A DNA stretch of 64,000 bases from Lichenihabitans sp033947565 (lineage in GTDB: Bacteria > Pseudomonadota > Alphaproteobacteria > Rhizobiales > Beijerinckiaceae). Where the stretch lies: NCBI RefSeq assembly GCF_033947565.1, contig NZ_JARPVX010000013.1, positions 1 to 64,000 of the forward strand. Reading direction: 5' to 3'. The position numbers and the translations under genes were made by a program. Under the pieces are notes generated by a model that did not search any database, was not told where the DNA came from, and saw nothing but the letters and a program-made list of their open reading frames with translations. Shown here in pieces: positions 16,761 to 26,817 of the stretch. Every line of letters begins with the position of its first letter. The first letter of the stretch is position 1.

Positions 16761-17301
16761 CCTGGCCCCCCTCGACCGTCGCGGCCCCATGGCGGGCCGC
16801 CGCAATGTGGCCGTCACGCCCTTGCCGCCCTTGGCGCGATTCAGCCTACGCGGTCCAGTCGCGGATCTGGCGCCCCTGGGGTCTGCCTTCGGCATCGCGC
16901 CAGGTCAGGACACGTGCCGCGCGACCCAACAAGGCGATCGGGCCATTCTGTGGCTCGGCCCGGACGAGTGGATGCTGGTGGCGTCCCTGCCGAATGCCAC
17001 GGCGTTGTTCGACGGCATCGAGCAGGCCCTGGCGGCCGTCCCGCACAGCCTGGTCGACATTTCCCATCGCAACACCGGCTTCACCGTGATGGGAGACGGT
17101 GTCGAGGCTTTCCTGGCCGAAGGGTGCCCCCTCGACCTCGACCAAGCGGCGACCCCGGTAGGCTTTTGCAGCCGCACGGTCCTGGGCAAATCTGAGGTGG
17201 TGTTGTGGCGCGTGGCCCCGGATGCTTTCCGCATCGAATGCTGGCGCTCGTTCGCGCCCTATGTGGCGGCGTTTCTGGCCCAGGCGACGGAAAATCTCTG
17301 A
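16753..17301 (+). CDS. soxG: Sarcosine oxidase subunit gamma
   Basis: This 182-residue subunit completes the heterotetramer. It has the gamma-subunit pattern with ILWLGPDEWMLV and the segment VDISHRNTGFTVMGDG, homologous in fold to half of an aminomethyltransferase. It overlaps the soxA 3' end by 8 bp and is the last gene of the operon. No transporter or regulator for sarcosine or betaine is adjacent. Confidence 0.9.
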   Translation: MADLAPLDRRGPMAGRRNVAVTPLPPLARFSLRGPVADLAPLGSAFGIAPGQDTCRATQQGDRAILWLGPDEWMLVASLPNATALFDGIEQALAAVPHSLVDISHRNTGFTVMGDGVEAFLAEGCPLDLDQAATPVGFCSRTVLGKSEVVLWRVAPDAFRIECWRSFAPYVAAFLAQATENL

Positions 17302-17322
17302 CCGTCGCCTTGAGATCTGCGA

Positions 17323-17562
17323 TTAGGACAAGCGACACGCCTGCAATCTGCGAAAGATCGAGAGCCGATCATCGATAAGGCAGCGCGCCTGCTCCAGCTG
17401 CATCAGCCGGTACGCTATATCTGTCCGGTTCTCGGGATGGCGCGAAGCGTCCGGGGGCTCGGTGGCGTGTTCGCCTTGCGCTTGCTTGTTCCCCGTTGTC
17501 CCAACAACGAGAGGGCAAACAGAGACCTGAATCTCCGCTTGCCCCAAAATTCTTACAATCAT
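17323..17562 (-). CDS. Small hypothetical protein
   Basis: This 79-codon ORF starts MIVRILGQAEIQV, and its C-terminal half (LMQLEQARCLIDDRLSIFRR) looks helical. I do not recognise the family. In its favour, the intergenic segment just upstream on the same strand is AT-rich and carries a promoter-like TTTACT-N16-TATGAT (17614-17587) about 25 bp before the start. The Shine-Dalgarno is weak. It converges on soxG and fills most of the 366-bp gap between soxG and the next gene. It could be spurious. Confidence 0.35.
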   Translation of the reverse strand: MIVRILGQAEIQVSVCPLVVGTTGNKQAQGEHATEPPDASRHPENRTDIAYRLMQLEQARCLIDDRLSIFRRLQACRLS

Positions 17563-17586
17563 GACGGTCTACCTCGAGCCTTACCT

Positions 17587-17614
17587 ATCATACCCACTAG
17601 GGGCATACAGTAAA
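17587..17614 (-). promoter_or_regulatory. Candidate sigma70-type promoter
   Basis: Reading the minus strand, TTTACT (17614-17609), a 16-bp spacer and TATGAT (17592-17587) resemble -35 and -10 elements, about 25 bp before the 79-codon ORF. The surrounding low GC content supports a promoter. Confidence 0.35.
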
Positions 17615-17667
17615 GGCCTCAACTTGAGGTGGAGCCGCCCTGCTGTGACGGCGTGTGGCCGAGGATC

Positions 17668-17871
17668 TTACTCAGCAGCGGTCTGGGTCGTGCCGGCCGA
17701 GAAGTGACCGCACCAATCGCCCGTCGACACCACCGGCCACAGACCGTGATCCTGCGCGCTCGGCTGCGACACCGGCGGGTTGAAGCGGCACAGGCCGTCC
17801 TGCGTCGGCGTCTGGATGCCGTTCGAGTGCAGGTCGAAGAAAGCGCACTTGCTGCAGGTCACGTTGTTCAT
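17668..17871 (-). CDS. Small cysteine-containing hypothetical protein
   Basis: A 67-residue protein beginning MNNVTCSKCAFFDLH has four or five cysteines arranged as CSKC, then GLCRF, then DWCGHF. This looks like a small metal-binding (zinc or Fe-S) domain without signal peptide. Similar short proteins occur in Hyphomicrobiales, but none has a function I can name. The start at 17871 is supported by GGAG 9 bp upstream, and a promoter-like TTGCAA-N17-TATTGT lies at 17939-17911. The frame is open upstream to 18084, but that part is not protein-like. Confidence 0.6.
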   Translation of the reverse strand: MNNVTCSKCAFFDLHSNGIQTPTQDGLCRFNPPVSQPSAQDHGLWPVVSTGDWCGHFSAGTTQTAAE

Positions 17872-17910
17872 CGGAGGTCTCCGCCAGGGCCCCGTGCCCC
17901 GTTGCAGATT

Positions 17911-17939
17911 ACAATAGTTCCAAAGCAGGAAGGTTGCAA
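17911..17939 (-). promoter_or_regulatory. Candidate sigma70-type promoter for the small Cys protein
   Basis: On the minus strand TTGCAA (17939-17934), an exact 17-bp spacer and TATTGT (17916-17911) precede the start codon at 17871 by about 40 bp. The rest of the 365-bp gap 17872-18236 contains a short AT-rich stretch with an ACCTTG/CAAGGT inverted repeat (17941-17965) and nothing else I can support. Confidence 0.4.
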
Positions 17940-18236
17940 TACCTTGGAAGATTTCCAAACAAGGTTTTGGCGAGCGAGGGTCGGGCCCTCTGTGGCCACA
18001 CTGGCCGGCAAGCCACAGACCGTCGTTAGGGTCCGATTGCCAGCCGATCTGCGTGAGACCGCTGCTGCATGGAGTCCAAAACATCCTTCATCCTGCTCGA
18101 TCCCATGAGGCTGCCCGATGACGGTCTCCAAGCGTCGTGTTCCGCTCGGCACGGACGCATAGGCTGTCACTATGTTACGGACTGCCGGCCATCCGGCCCG
18201 CCCTCACGGGCGTGCCCTGTCTGGAGTTCAACGCTG

Positions 18237-18794
18237 ATGCGGATCGTTCGCGCCGCCGACTGCCGCCGCATGCCGTGGAAGAACGGCGGAGGGGAAACGA
18301 TCGAGATCGCCGTGGAGCCCGCCGGGGCTGGGCTCGAAGACTTCGCCTGGCGACTAAGCAGTGCCACGGTGGCGAGCGACGGCCCGTTCTCGGCCTTCGC
18401 AGGCATCGACCGGACGTTGGCGCTGCTCAGCGGCGCCGGGTTGCAGCTGGATGTGGGCGGCGGCGCATATCGGCTTCAGCCCGGCGATGACCCACTCGCC
18501 TTTCCGGGCGACGTGCCCACCGCGGCCAGCCTCCTGGACGGGCCGATCAGCGATTTGAACATGATGACGCGGCGAGGATCATGGCGGCATGCGATGCACG
18601 CGATCCGGCTCGACGGGGTGTTGGCGCTGCCGCGGCAGGCCACTACGACGCTGGTGTTTTGCGCCGATGGCCAGGTGCAGGTCGAAGACGCGGTTGTCGC
18701 GGCGCAGGATCTGGCCATCCTGGCATCTGACCCAGAGCCCGTGCGGCTCGCGGGTCTTGCCACGCTTTATGTGGTGACGATCGACAAGGCCTGA
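18237..18794 (+). CDS. hutD: HutD family protein
   Basis: This 185-residue protein begins MRIVRAADCRRMPWKNGGG, and the motif PWKNGGGETIEIAV is diagnostic of HutD (Ves) proteins, which have a double-stranded beta-helix, cupin-like fold. HutD is often linked to histidine utilisation, with a proposed regulatory rather than catalytic role. No other hut gene is nearby, so the link here is by family only. ATG at 18237 has GGAG upstream and gives the family length. It converges on rimI. Confidence 0.85.
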   Translation: MRIVRAADCRRMPWKNGGGETIEIAVEPAGAGLEDFAWRLSSATVASDGPFSAFAGIDRTLALLSGAGLQLDVGGGAYRLQPGDDPLAFPGDVPTAASLLDGPISDLNMMTRRGSWRHAMHAIRLDGVLALPRQATTTLVFCADGQVQVEDAVVAAQDLAILASDPEPVRLAGLATLYVVTIDKA

Positions 18795-18818
18795 CGGCGG
18801 CAAAGCCGGGAGCGAGTT

Positions 18819-19340
18819 TTAGGCGTCCCAGCCGCGCCGTTGGGTCGGGTCGATGTCGCGGCGCAGCACCAGGGCCGCGATCTGCTCGGTGGGGTTGTCG
18901 GTGCGGTAATAATTCTTGCGCCGCCCCACCTCGGCGAAGCCGAGGTTGCCATAGAGCTTGCGGGCGGCCGTGTTGGTTTCACCCACTTCCAGGAACAGCG
19001 TCTTCACATGGACGTTGCGCAGCCGCCCGATATGGCTCGTCAGGAGTTGTCGGCCGATGCCGCGTTTGCGCTGCCCGGCCGCCACCACCACGGTCAGCAC
19101 TTCGGCCTCGTCGGCTGCGACCCGCGACAGGACGAAGCCAAGAAGGGTGCGCTTGCGCGGATCGATGGCCGCATCCCCAAAGGCGTTCGAGGCGCTGATC
19201 AGCCGCTCGAACTCGTGCTCGCCCCAGGAATAACGAAACGCCGTGGCGTGCAACTCCGCGCAGGCATCCGCGAGGCCGGTGTTGAGCGGCTGGATGATCG
19301 GCGGCGGCGTTTTGCCGAGGAGGGGAAACGGCGAGATCAT
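18819..19340 (-). CDS. rimI: Ribosomal protein S18-alanine N-acetyltransferase
   Basis: This 173-residue GNAT acetyltransferase has the acetyl-CoA site RKRGIGRQLL and the conserved FLEVGETNTAARKLYGNLGF. RimI acetylates the N-terminal alanine of ribosomal protein S18. The N-terminus is somewhat extended compared with the enterobacterial enzyme, as is common in alphaproteobacteria. It overlaps the tsaB 3' end by 4 bp, the classic tsaB-rimI pair, which strongly supports the call over other GNAT families. Confidence 0.88.
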   Translation of the reverse strand: MISPFPLLGKTPPPIIQPLNTGLADACAELHATAFRYSWGEHEFERLISASNAFGDAAIDPRKRTLLGFVLSRVAADEAEVLTVVVAAGQRKRGIGRQLLTSHIGRLRNVHVKTLFLEVGETNTAARKLYGNLGFAEVGRRKNYYRTDNPTEQIAALVLRRDIDPTQRRGWDA

Positions 19341-20092
19341 GCGTCCGCAGGCGTGGGTTCGATGGGATCGGGCAGGCGCCGCACGAGCGTCGCGGACGGC
19401 TTGGCGTCGGGCGCCTTCAGGTAGAGCGGCTTCGGGCCCGCCGGGTCAGGGTCCGCCAGGGCGCCGAGACGGGCCACCAGGGCAATATCGGGGGCCGCGG
19501 CCTGGCTGTCGACATCGGCCACGCGGCCGCGCGACCAGGCCTCGATGGCCAGCATCGGGGCGCCCGAGCCGACGAGGCGCAACGGACCCGGGCCTGCCGC
19601 CTCGATCACATCCGCGACGGAGCGATGGCAGGCTTCCATCAAGGTGGTGCCGTTGGGGCCGAAGATCTGGGCGTAAACACTGCCGTGCCGCGCGTCGATG
19701 GCAGCGATCAGGGTACCCGCCGCCTTGGCCGCGATAGCGGGCGCCGCCAGCGCCTGCAGGGTGGACACGCCCACCACCGGCACCCGGCACGCGAGGCCGA
19801 CGGCCCGAGCCGCCGAAACACCGACCCGGATGCCCGTGAAGGAGCCGGGGCCTATCGTGACGGCGACGCGGCCGACGGCCTCGAAGCCGCCGTCGAGCCG
19901 CGCCACCAGGCGGTCGAGCAGCGGGATCAGGGCTTCGGCATGGCCGCGCTGCATCGGCAGCGACTCGGCCGCCAGCGGCTTGCTGGCATTCATCTCCAGC
20001 AGGCAGGCCGACGCTGCACCGAGCGCCGTGTCGATGGCCAGGATGCAACGCTGTCGCGACAGCGCGCCCACCCGCGACGCAACCTCAGCCAT
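19337..20092 (-). CDS. tsaB: tRNA threonylcarbamoyladenosine biosynthesis protein TsaB
   Basis: This 251-residue ASKHA-fold protein has the N-terminal ILAIDTALGAASACLLE and the motif GPGSFTGIRVGVSAARAVG diagnostic of TsaB. With TsaD and TsaE it forms the complex that installs t6A37 on ANN-decoding tRNAs. ATG at 20092 adds about 16 residues before the first strand; a start nearer the strand is possible. It is followed by rimI with a 4-bp overlap and preceded by nfuA about 60 bp away, a common alphaproteobacterial order. Confidence 0.92.
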   Translation of the reverse strand: MAEVASRVGALSRQRCILAIDTALGAASACLLEMNASKPLAAESLPMQRGHAEALIPLLDRLVARLDGGFEAVGRVAVTIGPGSFTGIRVGVSAARAVGLACRVPVVGVSTLQALAAPAIAAKAAGTLIAAIDARHGSVYAQIFGPNGTTLMEACHRSVADVIEAAGPGPLRLVGSGAPMLAIEAWSRGRVADVDSQAAAPDIALVARLGALADPDPAGPKPLYLKAPDAKPSATLVRRLPDPIEPTPADA

Positions 20093-20155
20093 GCCGGCTC
20101 CGGCATCGGCTGACGCGCTTGGCGCTCGAGGGTGGGCTTGCTGTCATGCCTGGAC

Positions 20156-20716
20156 CTAGATCTGCTCGACCGCCTGGATCGACGGCACGAAGTGCTTCAG
20201 CAGGTTCTCGATGCCGTGCTTCAGCGTCGCGGTCGAGGAGGGGCAGCCCGCGCAAGCGCCACGCATGCTGAGATAAACGGTGCCGCCCCGATAGCCCTTG
20301 AAGGTGATGTCGCCGCCATCGCCTGCCACGGCGGGCCGCACGCGCGACTCGATCAGTTCCTTGATGGTGTCGACCGTTTCTTCGTCCTCGGCATCGAAGA
20401 ACTCGTCGTCGTCATCACGGACATCGGCGTCCGAGGCCAGCACCAGCGGTGCCCCCGACATGAAGTGTTCCATGATGGCGCCGAGGATCGAGGGCTTGTA
20501 GTGGCCCCAGTCGCCGCTGTCCTTGGTGACCGACACGAAATCCGAGCCGAAGAACACGCCTTTGACGCCCTCGATCGAGAACAGCGCGTGGGCCAACGGC
20601 GATTGTTCGGCCGTCTTGGGGTCGCGGATGTCGAGCGTGCCCGCAGCCATCACGGCGCGGCCCGGCAGGAACTTCAGGGTGTTGGGGTTGGGTGTCGCTT
20701 CGGTTTCGATGAACAT
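20156..20716 (-). CDS. NfuA/NifU-like Fe-S cluster scaffold protein
   Basis: This 186-residue protein starts MFIETEATPNPNTLKFLPG (Nfu N-terminal domain) and ends in a NifU C-terminal domain with the cluster-binding CxxC in RGACAGCPSSTATLKHG. Such proteins carry Fe-S clusters to target apoproteins in the cytoplasm. The start at 20716 has a strong GGAGG upstream. An acidic linker (DDDDEFFDAEDEE) joins the two domains. It is upstream of tsaB-rimI on the same strand. Confidence 0.92.
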   Translation of the reverse strand: MFIETEATPNPNTLKFLPGRAVMAAGTLDIRDPKTAEQSPLAHALFSIEGVKGVFFGSDFVSVTKDSGDWGHYKPSILGAIMEHFMSGAPLVLASDADVRDDDDEFFDAEDEETVDTIKELIESRVRPAVAGDGGDITFKGYRGGTVYLSMRGACAGCPSSTATLKHGIENLLKHFVPSIQAVEQI

Positions 20717-20851
20717 GCGATCCTCCAGCCGGTTCAAGGCCGGCCTCAGGCTTCAGGGATGAAGCCTATATGGCGGCGCCAGGGGGCGAAAGCAAACCGC
20801 GCCCCCGCGACGGCGGGCAGAAAATCGACGCTGTGGCGAGGCCGCCGCGCC

Positions 20852-22129
20852 TCACGGTGTCGCGATCTTGGCCTTGAGGGCGTTCACGGTGTCGGTGCCC
20901 ATCTCGCCCGTCGTCGTCACCACGCCATCGGTGATCTTCCACAAGCGGAACGGGCCGGTGATGTCGCCGTAGCGGTCGAAGCGGATCGGCCCGATCACCC
21001 CCTCGTAACGGATCGTCTCGCCCTGCTTCAGCAGGGTGAGCGCCTTGCCGAATTCTTCCGGCCCGGCCCCGATCGGTGCGCCAGCCGGGTCCACGACCCT
21101 GGCAATGGCGTCCCGGATGGCCAGCGGCTCCCGCGAGGGCGCGGCCGCGATGGCAAGCCCCACGATGGCGCCCGCGTCATACGAGCGGTCGGCGGCCGGG
21201 CTGGCGGGATCGAGGCCCGAGAAGGCCTTGTAGCCGGCGTTGAAATAGGCCGTCGAGGCGGTCGGCGCCGTGCCCGAGGAGGTGCCGTAGGCTTCGTTCA
21301 GATATTGCGGCCCGACGCTGGCGATGAAGTCCTGCGAATTCATGCCGTCGTTGAGCAGGAACTTCTGCGGGCCGCCGCCCGCGATCCAGGCCCGGGCGAT
21401 GGTGGCGCCGTCGACAGGGGTCGACACGAGGTAGAGCCCCTCCGGGTCGCCACTTTGGGCGGCCGTCGCTTCGGCGTCGTAGCTCGGCTGCTTTTCGTTA
21501 TAGGGCACGGTGGTGACGATCGTGCCGCCGAGCGCCTTGTAGGCGGCCGAGAATTCCTGGGCGAGGTTGACGCCGAAATCGTTGTTGACGTGGATGATGC
21601 TGATCTTCTTCAAGCCCTTGTCGAGCGCGTAGCGGGCGGCCGCGACGCCCTGCAGCGCATCCGACGTGATGGTGCGGAAGAAGATGCCGTTGGTCTTGCC
21701 CTCACGGCCGAGCGCCGTCAGCGTCGGCGACGAGGACGCGGGCGACACCTGCACCACCTTGGCGGGCGCCGTCACGGCTGTCAGAATCGGGATCGTCACC
21801 GACGAGATGATGCCGCCGATGATCACCGGCACGTGGCGGACCTGGACGAGCTGCTGGGCCGCGTCGACCGCCAGCGTGCCGGTGGAATGCGAGTCCCGCG
21901 TGTCGGTGACGATCCGGCAACCCTGGGCGCCGCCCGCCTGGTTGAGATCGCGGAACGCCATCTCGACCGACTTGGCGCCTGCTTGACCGTATTCGCCGGC
22001 AGGGCCCGTGAGCTCCATCACGAGGCCGACCGGGATGGTGCAGTCCTCAGCCCGCGCAACGCCCGCCGCCGTCAGGCTCCCCAGGACCAGCGCCGTCGCC
22101 CCCCAAACCCGTGCCGACCGATCGATCAT
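20852..22129 (-). CDS. Periplasmic binding protein of a branched-chain amino-acid-type ABC transporter
   Basis: This 425-residue protein has a Sec signal peptide (about residues 1-27, ending GVARA) and a type-1 periplasmic-binding fold of the LivJ class: IPVGLVMELTGPAGEYG, then PVIIGGIISS and KKISIIHVNNDFG. Proteins of this group bind amino acids, amides or aromatic compounds for HAAT-type transporters. No permease or ATPase genes are adjacent, so it is an orphan here and its ligand is unknown. It is divergent from the SGNH hydrolase gene. The start at 22129 follows from the signal peptide. Confidence 0.88.
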   Translation of the reverse strand: MIDRSARVWGATALVLGSLTAAGVARAEDCTIPVGLVMELTGPAGEYGQAGAKSVEMAFRDLNQAGGAQGCRIVTDTRDSHSTGTLAVDAAQQLVQVRHVPVIIGGIISSVTIPILTAVTAPAKVVQVSPASSSPTLTALGREGKTNGIFFRTITSDALQGVAAARYALDKGLKKISIIHVNNDFGVNLAQEFSAAYKALGGTIVTTVPYNEKQPSYDAEATAAQSGDPEGLYLVSTPVDGATIARAWIAGGGPQKFLLNDGMNSQDFIASVGPQYLNEAYGTSSGTAPTASTAYFNAGYKAFSGLDPASPAADRSYDAGAIVGLAIAAAPSREPLAIRDAIARVVDPAGAPIGAGPEEFGKALTLLKQGETIRYEGVIGPIRFDRYGDITGPFRLWKITDGVVTTTGEMGTDTVNALKAKIATP

Positions 22130-22282
22130 GGTTCCGCCGTTTCCTTTGCCGGAAGGGTCCCCGGGCCGGACCAGCATCGCCAAGAAGCGGCGGCAGATCA
22201 ACAAAGCTTTACAAGGGTCGGCTTGCCTCCGGCGAAAGCGCGGGCGAGCATCGCCGGAACGACATATAACTGGGAGGAAGCG

Positions 22283-23515
22283 ATGCGCCGATCGACTGTG
22301 AGGACGGGCCTTGCCGGCCTAGGGCTGGTCCTGGTGCTGGGGGGCGGCACTGCCTTGGCCCAAAGCGCGGCGCCGCATTGGGTCGGCAGTTGGGGCGCGC
22401 CGCCGGCTTTCCCGAACGGCCCGGAGGTCACCAACCAGACGATCCGCCAGATCGTCCGGTTGTCGCTCGGTGGCACGTCGGTGCGCATCCGGCTCAGCAA
22501 CGAGATGGGCACGGCCCCTCTCGTCATCGGCGCCGCCCATCTGGCAAAACCCGGCGCGACGCCGGGCAGCGTCGACCCTGCCACCGACCGGGCGCTGACC
22601 TTCGGCGGCCGACCTGGCATCACGATCCCGCCCGGTGCGCCCGCGTTGAGCGATCCCGTCGCGATGGATGTGGGCGCGCTCGATAGCCTTGCGATCAGCC
22701 TGTACGTGCCGCGCGACACAGGGCCCGCAGCCACCCACCCGCTCGGGCGCGCCACAACCTTTCTGTTCGACGGTAGCGACAGGACCGGGGCCGAAACCCT
22801 GCCGGGCGCCGCCACCAGCACCGCGCGGTTCTTCCTCAGCGGCGTCGAGGTCGACGCCCCGGACGCCGGGGCCGTGGTGACGCTGGGCGACTCGATCACC
22901 GACGGCTACGGTTCGGCCCTCGACGCCAACCATCGCTGGCCCGACGTGCTGGCCGAGCGTTTCGCCGCCGCTCATGCGGCGGTCGGCGTGGTGGATGCCG
23001 GCATCAGCGGCAACCGGGTGCTGCACGATCTGCCCGAGGCGCAGTTCGGGCCCGCGGCCCTGGCGCGCTTCGACCGTGACGTGTTGTCGGTGCCGGGAGC
23101 CCGCAGCGTGATCGTCATGGAATCGATCAACGACATCGGTCACCCGACCAGTGCGGCGCTCGGCGATCAGGCCGTCAGCGCGGCCGACATCACGACCGGG
23201 CTGACGCAGATCGCCGACCGGGCTCATGCGCACGGCCTGAAGGTTTTCGGCGCCACCCTGACCCCCTTCGCCGATACGGTGTTCCCGGGCTATTTCTCGG
23301 CCGAGGGCGAGGCGAAACGGCAGGCCGTCAACGCCTTTATCCGCTCCAACCGCAGCTTCGACGGGGTGATCGACTTCGACACCGTGGTGCGCGACCCGGC
23401 ACGGCCCGATCACCTGCGGGCCGACTTCGACTTCGGCGACCACCTGCACCCCAACGACGCCGGCTACAAGGCCATGGGCGAGGCGGTCGACCTCGCGCTG
23501 TTCAAGCGCGATTAG
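22283..23515 (+). CDS. Secreted SGNH/GDSL-family esterase
   Basis: This 410-residue protein has a signal peptide ending TALAQ and an SGNH hydrolase domain from about residue 195: block I VTLGDSITDGYG with the nucleophilic Ser, a block II-like GISGNRVL, the IND segment in MESINDIG, and the catalytic dyad in DHLHPNDAGY (Asp and His). The N-terminal 170 residues form a beta-rich domain common in GDSL esterases acting on carbohydrate acetyl groups. GGGAGGAAG precedes the ATG. It is divergent from the binding-protein gene. The substrate is not known. Confidence 0.88.
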   Translation: MRRSTVRTGLAGLGLVLVLGGGTALAQSAAPHWVGSWGAPPAFPNGPEVTNQTIRQIVRLSLGGTSVRIRLSNEMGTAPLVIGAAHLAKPGATPGSVDPATDRALTFGGRPGITIPPGAPALSDPVAMDVGALDSLAISLYVPRDTGPAATHPLGRATTFLFDGSDRTGAETLPGAATSTARFFLSGVEVDAPDAGAVVTLGDSITDGYGSALDANHRWPDVLAERFAAAHAAVGVVDAGISGNRVLHDLPEAQFGPAALARFDRDVLSVPGARSVIVMESINDIGHPTSAALGDQAVSAADITTGLTQIADRAHAHGLKVFGATLTPFADTVFPGYFSAEGEAKRQAVNAFIRSNRSFDGVIDFDTVVRDPARPDHLRADFDFGDHLHPNDAGYKAMGEAVDLALFKRD

Positions 23516-23530
23516 GTCGCGGGACTTGAT

Positions 23531-23573
23531 GGGCCGCCCCTTCCTGCGCCATGTGCAGGGGGAGGAGCGGCCC
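23531..23573 (+). promoter_or_regulatory. Hairpin enclosing the nadE ribosome-binding site
   Basis: Arms GGGCCGC (23531-23537) and GCGGCCC (23567-23573) pair perfectly. Inner bases (CCTGC/GCAGG and flanking C/G runs) can extend the helix. The nadE Shine-Dalgarno GGGGGAGGA lies within the 3' half, and the structure ends two bases before the ATG. It could limit translation, or act as a terminator for the upstream gene. Confidence 0.45.
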
Positions 23574-23575
23574 GC

Positions 23576-25624
<2,049 letters not shown>

Positions 25625-25669
25625 GCGGCGCGTTCAGGCCTCAGTGGCTGGCGGTTGGTTGCCCGATCG

Positions 25670-25930
25670 TCAAGGCGTGGTCTTGCGCCGGCAGGTGAGG
25701 CCAGCCGGGGTGCAAGCGATGCCCGGCGTCGAGCATTGGGCGTGGCCGGCCGTCACGGTGCAGATCACGCAGCCGTTGGTCCATTCGGCACAGGCCGGGT
25801 TCTGCTGGCCATAAGCCTGCACGGGCATCGCCGTGCCCCGCTTCAGCGGCGCGGCATGGAAGCTGTCGGCCTCAGCCCGGGTGGTGAAGGCGTAAAAGGC
25901 CATGAAGGCCATCAGGGTGCGAAGCATCAT
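25670..25930 (-). CDS. Small secreted cysteine-rich protein
   Basis: About 86 residues: a hydrophobic N-terminal signal (MMLRTLMAFMAFYAF) and a mature part with six cysteines (CAEWTNGCVICTV, then QCSTPGIACTPAGLTC), suggesting disulfides or a small metal site in the periplasm. Similar short proteins occur in related bacteria without assigned function. The start at 25930 is chosen for the signal peptide; ATG at 25945 is possible. The following 277 bp up to dps hold a GGAAC-N17-CGTC motif and nothing else evident. Confidence 0.6.
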   Translation of the reverse strand: MMLRTLMAFMAFYAFTTRAEADSFHAAPLKRGTAMPVQAYGQQNPACAEWTNGCVICTVTAGHAQCSTPGIACTPAGLTCRRKTTP

Positions 25931-26207
25931 CCTGCCGCTATACATCAGGTTGCCTCATATGATCGACCACCCTCATTCCGGCCGCAGCGCCAGCGGAGGG
26001 CCTCGACCGGGAAGGCTGGGCGATCCAAGCCGAAGCACACCGATTCCGGGTTAGGCTTTGTCGCCCCGGACTGGGCAACGTCGCGCAGCGTGGGACGTAA
26101 GCCTTGCCGGCCGATTTGCCCCAGCCGAGGAACCTTCCCCGCCCGGCATGCGTCTCCGCGAAGAAGCCGGCGCCGCTCTGGCGCGCCGTCACGAAAGGAA
26201 CCCCAGC

Positions 26208-26747
26208 ATGGCACAGGACAAGATCAGCCAGGTCGCCGACACGGACCCGATGGCGCTGCTCACCCCGTCCGACCTCGGCGACAATGCCACCAAGGCGATC
26301 TCGGTTGAGATCAACAAGCTCGTGGCCGATGCCTTCGCGCTCTACCTGAAGACCAAGAACTTCCATTGGCACATGAGCGGCCCGCATTTCCGCGACTACC
26401 ACCTGCTGCTCGACGAGCATGCGGATCAGATCTTCGCCACCACCGATCCGCTGGCCGAACGCGTCCGCAAGATCGGCGGCAAGACGGTTCGCTCGCTCGG
26501 CAATATCAACGCCCTGACGCGCGTCCAGAACAACGACGCCGAATTCGTGTCGCCGCTCGACATGCTGCGTGAACTCTGCGCCGACAACAAGACGATGGCG
26601 CGCAACATGCGCAAAGCCCACGAAGTGTGCGACGAGCACGACGACGTGGCCACGGCCAGCCTGCTCGAGAACTACATCGACGAAACCGAGCGCCGCACCT
26701 GGTTCCTGTTCGAGGCGGTGCAGAACGCCGACACCACCGGCCATTGA
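26208..26747 (+). CDS. Dps-family ferritin-like DNA protection protein
   Basis: This 179-residue protein has the Dps ferroxidase ligands in FHWHMSGPHFRDYHLLLDEH (conserved His, Asp and Glu). Dps dodecamers oxidise Fe2+ with peroxide, store iron and can bind DNA in stress or stationary phase. ATG at 26208 follows GAAAGGAA. A GGAAC-N17-CGTC motif 75 bp upstream (26129) is close to, but not in the same register as, the stress-promoter motifs found elsewhere in this window. It is upstream of the PhzF-like gene by 70 bp. Confidence 0.92.
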   Translation: MAQDKISQVADTDPMALLTPSDLGDNATKAISVEINKLVADAFALYLKTKNFHWHMSGPHFRDYHLLLDEHADQIFATTDPLAERVRKIGGKTVRSLGNINALTRVQNNDAEFVSPLDMLRELCADNKTMARNMRKAHEVCDEHDDVATASLLENYIDETERRTWFLFEAVQNADTTGH

Positions 26748-26817
26748 TCGGCCGTCGTCGCTTGCTCTTTCGGGAGTGAGCGACGACAAGGCGACCCGGA
26801 CCCGCAAAGGAGCGACC

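Noticed and set aside
14355..16895. 846-residue open frame antisense to soxA
   Set aside because: It is a GC-rich codon-bias shadow: Arg/Ala/Gly/His-rich, no recognisable domain, and exactly opposite a well-supported gene. The same holds for 22319-25123, 41278-43965, 11270-13411 and 31323-33458 on the minus strand.
20132..23515. Single 1127-residue frame on the plus strand
   Set aside because: Only its last 410 codons are protein-like (the SGNH hydrolase, with signal peptide and a strong ribosome-binding site). The rest is antisense to nfuA and the binding-protein gene.
26129..26154. GGAAC-N17-CGTC upstream of dps as a stress promoter
   Set aside because: It is close to the alternative CGTT consensus but lacks the TT at positions 19-20 shared by the five called promoters. 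It is kept only as a possibility.
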